Shown here in pieces: positions 44,564 through 55,615 of a stretch of 64,000 bases of DNA. How positions within the stretch are numbered: the stretch's first letter is position 1; every line of letters starts with the position of its first letter. The notes below the pieces were generated by a model, which did no database searches, was not told the DNA's origin, and saw nothing but the letters and a program-made list of their open reading frames with translations. A program made the translations under genes and the position numbers. Origin of the DNA: Brachionus rotundiformis (taxonomy: Eukaryota; Rotifera; Eurotatoria; Ploima; Brachionidae); NCBI GenBank assembly GCA_016802295.1, contig JAESIW010000162.1, positions 227,802 through 291,801 on the forward strand, in the 5' to 3' direction.

Positions 44564-47500
44564 TTATCTCAGTTGTTCAAAACGAGCCCTGGCCGATTTT
44601 TTAACTGCGTCCTGGTAGCTGTCGGCCGGGTCAATCTCAGCCGAAGTGGCACCAAGACCGGCACCTTTTTGCCGCAGAGTGGCCTTATATGAAAAATGAT
44701 TAAAATGGTTTTTAGATTGTTGATTTATTTTGGACAAAATTTCACCTCTATCGGGGCCGAAATTCCTTGTAGATTTTTTCCAATGCCACCTCCTTCGCTC
44801 CAGCCCATTTTTTTCATCAATTTCGATGCTACCGAGCTAGTGCTTGCTACAAATGACATTTTAAATTATCATGTCTGATTAGATAGAAAAATAGGCTCAT
44901 TACCTTCAGGATAAGGTGACGGCTGAAGACTGGCAGATTCTTCATACTGCTCTTTGGCTATTTTGAGCTTAATGGAGTAGTCGCTGGGCGGAGATGGCGG
45001 CTCTGGCGAGCCGTACTTTTTTCTCCTCTCCAAAGCTCTATCTCTGTACTTAAGCGCAGCCATTAAGCTGTCCGATTGCATCTCTTTGCCAGAAGAAGAG
45101 CTCTCTTGTCCTCTTTCGCCTTTTTCGCCCCTCTCTAGCCTCACTTTTTCCAAATTGGTCTTCAATTAAGAACAAAATTTAATTAAAAAAAAAAGCTCAG
45201 TTTAACATTTTCCAATGTTACTTTGTGCAAATCGGACTTTGCCACATGCTTGTTCAATATGTCTATTGAGTCAAATCTTCTCTTGCACAAAAGACAAGCC
45301 ATTTTGGTCGTGTCAATGAACTTAGACTCGTCCAAAGGCTCAACGGTCTGCATCTGCACCGTTTGACTAGTTTCCTCATTTAACTGCAATTATACATAAG
45401 TTAATAGACAATTATACAAATTATAAATATAATTTATGAGCCATATTATAAAAAGCATTCGCATATAATAACACGTTTATATACTTTTTTGGCTTCTGGT
45501 TCAGGCTTAGGTGCCACAACGGCTACCTCTTCCGATTTGGCTTCAACTTCTACAATTGGTTTTGCTTCCACAGGCTTTTGAATTGTTGTTTTTTTCTCTT
45601 TTTTCTTGTTCATTTGTTCTGCCCAGCGTTCCATGTCCTTAATTAATAAAATAAGGTCAATTCGACCATTTGAATCATCTAATTTCCGGTTTACTTTGGC
45701 TATTTGAGCGGCTGTTTTTGGTTTAGCCGAGCTGGTCTTGACCTTTTCGCCTTTGGCTCTTGATTCTTCGCTTTTGGCCGACTCGGAGCCGACCACTGGC
45801 AAATAGGTGCTCGTGTTTGTGTCAAAGTACAAGTATTGTTGTGTGTTGGCATTGTAGTAGTACTGCGAATTTGGATCGTAGTATAAACCGGTTGAGTAGT
45901 CGTAGTAGAAGCCCGAGCTTTCGTCGTAGGCGAATTGCGAGATGTCGGGAGTGACCGACTTTTCAACCTGGGCGGCGATGTACTCCAAGTTGGCGCCCAA
46001 CGCCGGGTCTATGTCCTGGCTGGCCAGGTGATTCAGCATTTCCTGCTTTTTGTGCATGCTTATCATTGCCGCTTGGGCCACTGCCGCAGCCGAGTTCGCC
46101 GCGTCGGCTACAAATAACACTTAGACTAAAACAATACTACGCCTTTTCAAAGCTTACTTTGGTTGCCTTTCTTAGGCCCATAGGTCACCGAGGCACTGCT
46201 CTCCACCGGCGAGTGCACCTGGCTATACGACATCTTACTCTGGGTGTCCAAGGCCAAAATGCTGAATACAAATTAATACAAATCAATTACCAATTATTTA
46301 GAACAGAAATGGCAAGACTTTTAATCCAACAATTCATTAATTATTTAAAGTTTACTTTTTTCAATCAAAGCTATTCTGCTTTTAATTAAAAATTATATTG
46401 TTTAACATTTAATTTAATTTTTTAATTAATAACTTATCAATTATTCAAGCTGTTTTGCTGATTTTTAAATAGATTAATATTAAGAGCCTACAATCTTCTT
46501 TTGGTATGACTGGTTTGGTTTAATTTGGTACAGAATAAAAAAATGGAATCAAAATTTGATGATAATGCTCAAAAATTTTTTTTCCAAGATTTTTTAATTG
46601 AAAAATTTAATGCAGAGATTATGTGTTCCTAAACAGACTGTTGTGCATAATTCTGCAATAAAATTTTTGCAGAAATCCGCAGACTCAAAAAATCAAGTCG
46701 AACATTTAATAAATTATTTTGGTTAGAAAATATTTAAAAGTGTAATTTTATAATAATTTCTATGCATGGTCATATTAACCAAATAACACTTAAATTTTAA
46801 TTGTTTAGCCAATAGAGTTTTTATATCTCTGGATCAGTGACCAAAGTAAAACAAGCAAAAACCCTACAGTTTTAAACGAAGGTCTTCTAAGCAAAATCGT
46901 TTAAAAAAATACTTATACAAATACCAAATTATCAATAAAATTTTTTATTTTTTTTGTTTATGTAACATTTTTAAAAAAATTAATTGTAGTACAGTGAAAC
47001 CTCTCTAACTTGTCTACCGCCGAGGGAAGCAAAAAAATGGACACATACAGAGGTGGACAAATTAGAGAGGTTCCTACAGATACCTGTAGAATGAATGAAT
47101 GTTAAAAGAAAAGATTTCAAGAGAAGCTTTAACCTCCTATTTAGTTGGGCAAACTAATTCACATTCATTGCAGTCCTCATTAATCTCGATAAGCTCATCT
47201 TCTTTATTTAGTTCGTTTACATACGACTCTAACATAGCAATATTTTTTAAATTAGTAAAAAAGAAATAATTTTGTTAAGTTTATAATAAATGGAAAAATT
47301 ATAGAGTTTATTTTACACAGATAAAGTTCTTAATTTCCTGATTTTGGCAAACACAAGTTAAGAGGAAAGAAAAAGTGGACATTTATTGAGGTGGACAAAT
47401 TGAGAGGCTTCACTGTTTTTTTTTCTTCAATTAAGTTTTGTGACTAACACAATTTAGAAAACAGTCAATTTTATTTTTATAAATTATTTCTAAAGTCACT

Positions 47501-49416
47501 GTACTTTATTTTATTCTATTTTTTACATCACCTTGAAGTGTTTGCTGAATAAATACTAAAAAAGAACCTCGTGTTGAGGACTCAAGAAGAATAAAGTCCA
47601 AATCTAGCTTTATTTCTATTAGTGTTAATTACATCTTTTCTATATTATAACAATCAATATTTAATTAAATCAGAGACCGAATCGAAACAGTCTCTGTATC
47701 TTATTTTCTTTTGCATGTACTTTTCTGCAGTTAGTCTTTATTGTTATAAAAGGACTAACTGGATTATAACAATTAGCTAGAAAATATCCTGAATTTAGTT
47801 TTTACTGAAAAAAAAAACACAAAATAGATCTATCTCATTTACTTAGAATTAAAATCTTGCCAAATACTTTAAGGATATTTTTTGGTATGATTTAATATGA
47901 TGGCCGAGGCCGACTTACGCAGCTTTATAGTTGTTCTTGGAATAATTGATCATGACTTGTTTGCCATCGATTTCGAAGCCTGACTGATAGCACTGAAGTA
48001 GATAGCCGGCGTCCTGTTATGGCCGCAATTAGTACAGTCTATTTTATAATTTTTGAAAGCTAAAAATACTTGAATGGTGTTCATTTCGATAAAAGCGAAG
48101 CCCATTGCCACTTTGGACAGTGAATCGCGCGCAATGTGCACATTTTTGATGGCCAGAGTGAAGTTGGTCAGCTTGCTGAGCGAGTCTAGAATGGCTTCTT
48201 TGGTGGTCAGTGCGTCCAGGCCCCTCAATAACAGAGCTTGAATATAAATAAACTTTTAGCTTATGAAATTTAATCATTGTTGTCTTTTTACTTGTGCAGG
48301 GTTCAGTTCCGGCGTAGTCGTAGCCTTCGCCGCCCTTGCGCTTCTCCGATTCTAAAAATTCAAATATTTTCACATTTAATAACCGTTCTGCATGATTTAT
48401 AATCAGTGATGATATGAAAATTTAACCTTCTCGTGATATGCTACATTTGAAACATTTTTCTCGTCTCTTGAAGTTTCTTACTCCACACTTAAATTAAAAT
48501 AAAATTTATTGATAGATAATAATTAAAGATAAAACTTATTAAAAGATAATAATTAAAGATAAAATTTATTAATAGATAATAATTAAAGACAAAATTTATT
48601 TATAGATAATAATTAAAGATAAAATGAATGTGCTTTAATTTAATTACTTTTGAGCAGTCCCATTCGGTGGCGTCCTCTTTGTTCAGCTTGTTCCTGTAGG
48701 CCTCGTCATCGGCCGTATTGCTAAAAAATATGACCGCTCTGACGTCATAGTTGGCAAAATAGACCGAACCCTAGGAGAGAAAATGTTGGTTACCATGACA
48801 ACCGAATTTTATCTTTATTACTTTAGTGGTCTGCATCCAGCCAGAAGCGTCTTCAACATTGCCGAATTCGATAAAGGCGAAGCCTCGGTTAAGACCGGTG
48901 TTGCGGTCTTTGACCAGACGAACGTCTTTGTATGGCACGGCCATTTTAAACAGCTCCGTCCTTAGCTCATTGTCGTCCATTTGAGGCGGTATTTGCCTCA
49001 TCATCAGGGTCCTGGACGGTGTAACATTACCAAAGCGTTTTTCTACAGTGGGACTAGCTCCAAACGGATTATTTGGATTTTCTTCATATTTCTGGACAAA
49101 AAATGGTCGGATGAATAAAAAAGTTTAAATTGGGTTTAAAATTACATTAGATTGATTTGGCTGAGATGAGGACTTGGACTTTTTTTTGTCGCTGTAGGAG
49201 CTGGTTCGTCCCCTTGATCTCGACCTTGACCGCGAGCGCTTTCTGCGGTAATATTCATCGTCGTCATCATCGTCCCGGTATCTTCCGGAATGAATTCTGT
49301 CACTTCTGTACAAAATTATTAGTTTTATTAAGAAAGCCAAAAAAGCAATAGTCAGGGCCGGTCTTGGTAAAGTGGACTTGCCGGTCTTACCGAAATTTGC
49401 TTTTTTTGTAATCCAT
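44564..49416 (-). CDS. RBM5/RBM10-type splicing factor (15 exons, ~761 aa)
   Basis: Exons: 49416-49391, 49305-49146, 49091-48822, 48770-48648, 48487-48427, 48351-48292, 48236-48070, 48013-47919, 46261-46158, 46107-45695, 45637-45485, 45383-45207, 45159-44904, 44846-44746, 44683-44564; all phases agree. The full RBM5/6/10 domain set is present in order: Arg/Ser-rich N-terminus; RRM1 about 88-165 (MMRQIPPQMDDNELR); RanBP2 zinc finger (WDCSKCGVRNFKRREKCFKC); RRM2 (LLLRGLDALTTKEAI); OCRE domain from about 414 (FAYDESSGFYYDYSTGLYYD); AAQIAKDMERWAEQMNK; C2H2 finger (CLLCKRRFDSIDILNKH); G-patch (KLMKKMGWSEGGGIGKN); and C-terminus DSYQDAVKKSARARFEQL. The nuclear protein regulates 3' splice site choice in early spliceosomes. 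The intron 45694-45638 is 57 bp with no stop and in frame, so retaining it would add 19 codons. Confidence 0.94.
46262..47918 (-). other. Long intron of the RBM5-type gene
   Basis: At 1657 bp this intron is about 30 times the usual size here. It carries a pogo/Tigger-like element (46991-47416). The rest is AT-rich; a 29-codon frame near 46541 is not credible as a gene. Confidence 0.7.
46991..47416. mobile_element. Non-autonomous DNA transposon remnant, pogo/Tigger-like ends
   Basis: The left end ACAGTGAAACCTCTCTAACT and the reverse complement of the right end, ACAGTGAAGCCTCTCAATTT, are terminal inverted repeats continuing into TTGTC[TC]ACC. Such CAGTG-AACCTC ends are typical of pogo/Tigger members of the Tc1-mariner group. 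Just inside the left end, GGTGGACAAATTAGAGAGGTTCC (near 47052-47073) is another inverted copy of the terminus. The minus strand around 47240-47145 keeps a short frame MLESYVNELNKEDELIEINE ending in a stop, possibly the C-terminus of the lost transposase. The left flank has TA; the right flank does not, so the target duplication has decayed. It sits in an intron of the RBM5-type gene. Confidence 0.7.
48501..48625. repeat. 30-bp tandem repeat, about four copies
   Basis: The unit ATAGATAATAATTAAAGATA plus AAATTTATTA recurs exactly every 30 bp from 48511 (starts at 48511, 48541, 48571, 48601), with one or two substitutions per copy. It lies in the intron between the exons at 48648 and 48487 of the RBM5-type gene and explains why that intron is longer than its neighbours. 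Confidence 0.9.
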
Positions 49417-49761
49417 TATTAAGATATTCAAGTATGTTGTTTGGAGGAGAAGAAAAATCGAGTTTTTATATGTTAATTTTGAGCTCGAGTCCTCAGCCCT
49501 AGTCGACACTGACAACTTTGAAAGGTATACCGACAATTATTTTGTCTTATGCAAATTTTATTTTGCAAATCGTTGTAAAAACATGTAAATTTTTAATTGC
49601 TCGCACACATTTCAAAAGAGTTAAAATTTTTTATATTAATTATTTGAGAATTTTATATTTTTTTGAAAATAAAAAAAAAATATTTTAATATATAATTATT
49701 TTTTGTTAATGAGCTTTCGTCATCAATAAAGCTGTCAAAGAATAAGCTATAATTTAGAACA
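49417..49761. promoter_or_regulatory. Divergent promoter region, RBM5-type gene and TMEM165
   Basis: 345 bp separate the start codons of two broadly expressed genes pointing away from each other, so a shared bidirectional promoter is likely. The left half, about 49480-49530, is less AT-rich (GAGCTCGAGTCCTCAGC, TAGTCGACACTGACAAC). No factor site is named. Confidence 0.5.
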
Positions 49762-50658
49762 ATGAGTACAGTATTGAGAAGAATACTCGTTTTGGCCTGT
49801 CTGTTTGTGATTGTTGCCAATAATGTAGCCAAAATTAATTGTTCAGACATTAATAAAAAACAAACTGTCATAGAGAATTTAAATGATAAATCTTCAGAAT
49901 CAGAAGAAAAGCATGAGAAAAGTTCAAATGAAATAAAATTTCAATCAAAAAATGCCGGACCATCATTTGGTTTTATTCATGCATTTTTTGCTTCTTTTTC
50001 TGTCATCCTTGTCTCCGAAATTGGCGACAAGACATTTTTTATTGCGGCAATAATGGCCATGAAGCATGCCAGATTGACCATATACTCAGGAGCAATGTTC
50101 GCATTGGGCCTAATGACTTTGCTTTCGGCACTGCTGGGCAACATATTAACAAAGATAATTCCACGAGTTTATACCTACTATGCTTCGAGTGTTCTGTTTG
50201 GTTTGTTTGGGCTGAAAATGCTGCGCGAAGGCTGGCAAATGGACAACTCGGACGCTAATGAAGAGTATGAAGAAGCCAATGAGGAGCTCAAAGAATCGGA
50301 AGAGAAGAATAAAAATCTGGAAACCGCAGGCGAAGAGGATAAAAACCAAAGCAGAAAGTTTGTGTCCATGTTCCGCAAGTACATGTCGCCAATATTTTTG
50401 CAGGCGTTTGTGCTAACATTTTTGGCCGAATGGGGCGACCGCTCCCAAATATCGACCATAATATTGGGGGCTCGTGAGAACATGTTTGGCACTGTTCTAG
50501 GCGGAACTCTTGGCCATGGTTTATGCACTGGTTTGGCTGTTATTGGTGGACGAATGATATCACAACGAATATCAGTGCGCACGGTGACTCTTGTTGGCGC
50601 TTTTGTCTTCTTATTCTTTGCTTTTTCAGCATTTTTTATCGGTCCAGATGCCTATTGA
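49762..50658 (+). CDS. TMEM165: TMEM165/GDT1-family Golgi cation transporter (298 aa)
   Basis: Single exon. An N-terminal signal or membrane segment (about 1-27) is followed by a polar lumenal stretch and two homologous three-helix units. Each unit carries the UPF0016 signature E-x-G-D-[KR]-[TS]: EIGDKTF at about 86-92 and EWGDRSQ at about 222-228. A charged, Glu-rich cytoplasmic loop separates the units (about 160-205), and the protein ends FFIGPDAY. The family moves Mn2+ and Ca2+ into the Golgi lumen in exchange for protons and is needed for normal glycosylation; human TMEM165 is ~324 residues. All signature acidic residues are present. It shares a 345-bp divergent region with the RBM5-type gene. 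Confidence 0.95.
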   Translation: MSTVLRRILVLACLFVIVANNVAKINCSDINKKQTVIENLNDKSSESEEKHEKSSNEIKFQSKNAGPSFGFIHAFFASFSVILVSEIGDKTFFIAAIMAMKHARLTIYSGAMFALGLMTLLSALLGNILTKIIPRVYTYYASSVLFGLFGLKMLREGWQMDNSDANEEYEEANEELKESEEKNKNLETAGEEDKNQSRKFVSMFRKYMSPIFLQAFVLTFLAEWGDRSQISTIILGARENMFGTVLGGTLGHGLCTGLAVIGGRMISQRISVRTVTLVGAFVFLFFAFSAFFIGPDAY

Positions 50659-50929
50659 CCTTTTTAAAGTATACTTGACCACAAAGGATGGTGTATATCG
50701 TAAATCGGAAAAATTAAATTCTTTTTTTTTTTTTAATTTAAGCCTTTATTTTAAACTTATAATTTCATATGTTTTTTGTATTTGTAACAATTAGTTATTT
50801 ATAAGTATAAAATTTAATAAATATTCTACCATTTAATTTTTTGTTTGCAACTTAATTAGATAAGATTTTAAAGTCTTGCTCTTTGTTCATTAGTTGAATG
50901 TAATTGATTGAAATTATTGGCAAATTTAG

Positions 50930-51937
50930 ATGGTGACAATAATAGGCTTTGAGGGTAGTGCGAATAAAATAGGAGTTGGAATAATCCGCGATGGTCAAGT
51001 GCTGGCAAATCCTCGACACACATACGTCACACCGCCAGGCCAGGGATTTATGCCTTCCGAGACAGCCAAACACCACAAACAGCACATTTTGTCACTGACC
51101 AAACAAGCTTTAGAAGAAGCTAAGGTAACACCGCAAGAAATTGATGCCATTAGTTACACCAAGGGCCCTGGAATGGGCGCTCCATTGCTTACTGTGGCAA
51201 TTGTTGCTCGTACATTGGCACAACTTTGGCAAAAGCCAATTATTGGTGTTAATCATTGTATAGGTCATATTGAAATGGGCAGGCTCATCACTTCAGCACA
51301 AAATCCAACTGTTTTGTATGTTAGTGGTGGAAATACTCAGGTAATCAGTTATGAGAATAAAAGATACAGAATTTTTGGCGAAACAATCGACATCGCTGTT
51401 GGAAATTGTTTGGACAGATTCGCTAGGGTGCTAAAGCTGAGCAACGATCCATCGCCAGGCTTTAATATAGAACAAATGGCCAAAAAGGGAAGCAAATACT
51501 TAGAACTACCATACTGTGTGAAAGGTATGGACGTGTCTTTTAGTGGTTTGTTGAGTTTCATTGAACAAAGAGGACCAAAGCTTATTGAGCAAGAAAAATA
51601 TACAGCAGAGGATCTATGCTATTCTTTGCAGGAAACTGTTTTTGCCATGCTGGTTGAAATAACCGAGCGAGCCATGTCTCATTGTAATTCTAGGGAAGTT
51701 CTGATTGTAGGTGGTGTAGGATGCAATTTAAGATTACAAGAAATGATGAAGAAAATGTGCGAAGAAAGAAATGCTGTTTTGTTCGCCACTGATGATCGCT
51801 TTTGTATTGATAATGGTGCAATGATTGCCCAAGCTGGCTATGAGATGTTTAAAGTTGGCATGATAACTCCTTGGGAAAAGACAACTATTACGCAACGATA
51901 TAGAACTGATCAGGTTGAAATAAATTGGAGAGAGTAA
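50930..51937 (+). CDS. OSGEP: tRNA N6-adenosine threonylcarbamoyltransferase OSGEP/Kae1 (335 aa)
   Basis: Single exon, full family length. As part of the cytosolic/nuclear KEOPS complex it transfers threonylcarbamoyl to A37 of ANN-decoding tRNAs (t6A). Visible features: an ASKHA ATP-binding start IIGFEGSANKIGVGI; TPPGQGFMPSETAKHH; KGPGMGAPL; the metal ligands H109 and H113 in NHCIGHIEMG; VLYVSGGNTQVI; GETIDIAVGNCLDRFAR; SFSGLL; VGGVGCNLRLQEMM; and FCIDNGAMIAQAG with the last metal-binding Asp. Nothing is missing or altered at conserved sites. The mitochondrial paralogue OSGEPL1 is excluded by the absence of a targeting peptide and by the closer match to Kae1 motifs. It follows TMEM165 in the same orientation after 271 bp. 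Confidence 0.97.
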   Translation: MVTIIGFEGSANKIGVGIIRDGQVLANPRHTYVTPPGQGFMPSETAKHHKQHILSLTKQALEEAKVTPQEIDAISYTKGPGMGAPLLTVAIVARTLAQLWQKPIIGVNHCIGHIEMGRLITSAQNPTVLYVSGGNTQVISYENKRYRIFGETIDIAVGNCLDRFARVLKLSNDPSPGFNIEQMAKKGSKYLELPYCVKGMDVSFSGLLSFIEQRGPKLIEQEKYTAEDLCYSLQETVFAMLVEITERAMSHCNSREVLIVGGVGCNLRLQEMMKKMCEERNAVLFATDDRFCIDNGAMIAQAGYEMFKVGMITPWEKTTITQRYRTDQVEINWRE

Positions 51938-52510
51938 AAAAGTTTATTGTAAAATTTTAAATTAGCATAAATAAAACCATTTAAATTAATTAAAAATATA
52001 TTAATCAATTATCAAAAAAAATATATTAAAAAATTTTCAAATTATGCAATATTGAAAAAAATTCAAAACAGTTTTCATAAGCTTTTAAAAATAAACAATA
52101 AGTATTAGTTTTAAAAGCAAGTCAGTAATTAATTGAAGATACAATTAACATTTAATTTTTATAAAAAAATAAATTCCAAATATCAAATTTATTATTGTTT
52201 TTTAAAAACTCAAAAAATAACTCATTATAGTATCTTTAAGTTGATCAATTCAAAGAGTTTATCTTAAGAATTAATGTGTAATTTAATATGAATAGTTTTA
52301 ACTTAACTAGCTTTACATATTATGTAAATTTAAAGATCGATTTTATCAATGAGTTGAAAAAGTTTTTTTTTCAAATATTTATCTTTTAAATTTATTAATA
52401 ATTCAAGTTAAAATTCTTATTAAATTTTTAAAAGAAAAAATAGAGCTTATTGAAAAATTGCTTGTTATAACATTTTAATAATTATTATAAGCAAAATTAA
52501 TTAATTTTAA
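51938..52510. other. AT-rich spacer
   Basis: About 570 bp after OSGEP up to the third repeat copy. It contains AATAAA-like strings for the OSGEP 3' end and otherwise nothing I can support. Confidence 0.45.
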
Positions 52511-53158
52511 GTCACCCTCCTCTTTTCGCAACCGGGCTTGGGACCGGCTTTGGCAGAGTTATGACGGCGTCTTTCCCTAAGAAGCCAGTGGGACGTTCAT
52601 CATAAACAGCGCCACTCATCCGAGCACAAGGCTGCGAACTCGGCAACTATTTAGACTAGCTTGGAACCACAAACCAAGCGACCTCTCTCTCACTCGAGAA
52701 AAGTCTTAACTTAAGGCTTCCAAAGTTACGTACTATCTGCAGAGGGTCAGCTGTACAGCAGATTCTCGCTCCTTTCGGATTCTATACTGGGAGATGGTCG
52801 AAGCCAGCGGCGCCCTCATACGACAAGACTTGGACAAAGACCCGTAGGCCTATGTACCCGCCATACAGCTCTTCTGCAGACTACGTGAAAGACCACATGC
52901 ACACATACTATGCATGTGGCTGCCACCACCCTCCTCTTTTTTCATCAGGGCTTGGGACCTGCGGATCGGCAGAGTTATGGTGACTAACATTTTTTAAAAT
53001 TTTGTTTTTTCAAAAATTTAAAAAATGAAATGACTTAAAATGACCAAAATGTCATCCTATTTATACCCTTTTGACTACATGACTCATTCAAACTAATTTA
53101 AGTAATTTAACCAATTTAGCTAATTTAACTAATTTATATAACTTTTGATAAAAAATAC
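52511..53158 (+). repeat. Dispersed repeat, copy 3 (648 bp)
   Basis: Same length as copy 1 and nearly identical to it, including the segment CTCTCTCTCACTCGAG that copy 2 lacks and five 9-bp AACTAATTT-type units. Differences are few, for example CACATGCACACATACTATG in place of the CA run and CGATG of copy 1 near 52895-52912. GTCACC starts at 52511 and GGTGAC ends at 52984. Confidence 0.85.
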
Positions 53159-53242
53159 TTAAAATTCGAAATATTTTAAAATAAAATTAAAATTTCTAAT
53201 ATCAATTTTCTAATATAATATTTAGCTTAATTTTTTAATAAA

Positions 53243-54243
53243 TGACCAGGTCGGAAATCTTATTTAAGATCTTATAAGATTGAATAAGAATCTAGATAGA
53301 AAATTTCTTATAATATCTTAACTTGATCTTAATTAATCTACTATGATCTTTAAAAGTTCTTTAAAAGATCTCATTTTTAAGTATTTCAAAGTCATTTTAA
53401 AATAAGATTTTTCAAGAAAATTTTTAAGATCTTATTTTCTAATCATAAATAATCTTTTGCTATTAAGATAATATTAAGATCTGGTAAGTTATAAGAAGAA
53501 AATATCTTAAAAGTCTTAATAAAAATAAAATAAGAAGAAAATAAGATTTTTAATGGAATTTTTATTTCAATGTGTTTTTTAATAAAATGACTTTTAGTAT
53601 TTAATCGTGTTCATCTTCATTTATATACACTCAATTAAATAAAAAACATTGTCACTTTCTTCATAAATAATACACTTTGATATGATATCATTAGCATTAA
53701 TTATCTATATATCGTCTGTTTTTTCACAAACTGATAAAAAATTGTCAAAAATATTGTTCAGCTTTAAAGTTTGAAGATTATCTGGAATTCTTACTTTTAT
53801 GTCATCAAAAAGACATGTCTAAAAAAAATTTTCAATCTCTATAAAATAATTAACTGAACCAAAAAAAGATTTTTGATTTAAACAAAAAAAGCCGCCCAAG
53901 AGGTCTAATTTTTTTTCTAAAACTAAGCGCCCAAGAGGCGGTCGAAAAAAGTTAAAAAATAAAATTTTTTCTTGTATTTTTTTTTGCTATTAATAAAGTA
54001 TTTTTGCTACTTTTTTTTATCTATTTTTAAATAAGCTACTCGAGAAAAATAAATTAGCTACTAGAAAAAATATATGTCCTTAATTTTACTTTTTTTTCCT
54101 AGAAATCTCTTATAAGATCATATACCGAACCATGCAAAGTTCTGTTACTGAAAGTATAAGATCTTGTTTCAAGTTCTTACTCAGAATAAGGTAAGTTTCT
54201 TGATCTGATCTTAAGTAAGATCTTATCAAGATTTTGGTCATGG
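53243..54243. mobile_element. Candidate DNA transposon remnant with AAGATCTTA-rich ends
   Basis: Both ends are dense in AAGATCTTAT/ATAAGATCTT motifs (about 53255-53540 and 54105-54235). The left end ATGACCAGGTCGGAAATCTT and the reverse complement of the right end, ATGACCAAAATCTTGATAAG, share ATGACCA and AATCTT and may be degenerate terminal inverted repeats. Inside, the minus strand near 53806-53707 keeps an open stretch LFDDIKVRIPDNLQTLKLNN ending in a stop. The motif style resembles the ends of the element at 14221-15626, so the two may belong to related families. A direct repeat of CGCCCAAGAGG occurs at about 53894 and 53929. Confidence 0.45.
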
Positions 54244-55615
54244 GTGGGATAAATAAATAAATATTTTAATTTTGAATACTCAAATTACATCCTATCTACT
54301 AACTTATATTATAATGACGTAATGTTTCTCTATCAAAAATTGAAAAATTTCTAATTAATTAAATCAATATATTAAATAAATGGAATTTTATAGAAAAAAT
54401 TTTTTTTAAGTTCAAATTCATAAAATAAATATTTCTAAAATAGCTAATCTATTATAGAAATTTGTTAATAAATAAAAATTTATATGGAATATTTTTATTA
54501 GCTTGTGCTTTTCTTGTTACAAGATTTGACAATCATCATAGTCCAGTCTCTACGATTTTGTGACACCAAAGATTGGAATAATATTAGTAGAGTTAATATT
54601 ATTAAATATTGAACGCTTCAATGTTGTAGAGTCTTGAATAAAAATACCATTTTTGGCATTTGGCTGTTTTTGATGTCGGTTCCATCATATTTTCACTATT
54701 TCTTAAGTATATATTTCAAATTTCTCTTTAATATATTTTGCGAAAATTGACTTCTAGTATAATAATCAAAACAAAAAAAATAAATGTAACAAATAAATGT
54801 ACCTGCTATACTTTATCAACAGAATTAATTAGTATACATATTTTTTTGTTCGAGGTGGTGATCCAAGGCCATTAGTAAATTTTCTTTTTTCCTTTGATTT
54901 TTTTTTGGATATGATGATTTTAATTAATTGCTCAATAAAATATTATTTTAGGTTATATAAAATTTTTTGTATTTGTGGAAACTTTGCTGAATAAATTATT
55001 GGCATCGTTTATCGTTCGTGATCCAAGCAAATAAGCTTTGGTGTGACAATATTTTTTTTGCTTTTATATATGTATTTTTATATTCTGTTTAATAATAAAA
55101 ATATATTCATAAAACTAAAATAAAAGTTAAAACTTTATTATCTTATTCATTAAATTTTTTTATTTAATTGCTATTAATCAATTCATTTAAAAATATATTT
55201 AATTTTTTTAAATATTAATAACAAATGTCTAAAAATAACCCAATATCATTTAGTTAAATATAATGAAAGTTAAAAATTTTAAATACTTTTATTTTTAAAA
55301 ATTAAATTTAAAAAAAAATAGTTTTTTATTTACAAAGATTTAGAATTAAAAAAAAACTTTATTTATAAACATATCTTCTATTTGAATTGTATACCATTCC
55401 TATGAGCAACGACAAAAAAGAAATGAGATAAAAAAGAGAATAGATAATTATTTCCCACAATTATTCAATAAATAAAATATTATTCATATTTAAAAAAAAA
55501 TAAAAAAAATAAAACTTTTAGCATTGTTATCGAAGTTTTTAGTCCTTTTTACGGTTGTGTAAACAAATGAGATCTTGGTAAAGCTCTTCATCGACTGTGA
55601 AAACTGTTTATCCGA
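54244..55615. other. AT-rich intergenic region
   Basis: About 1.4 kb between the candidate transposon and the EYA stop codon. It should include the EYA 3' UTR at its right end. No supported feature. Confidence 0.45.
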
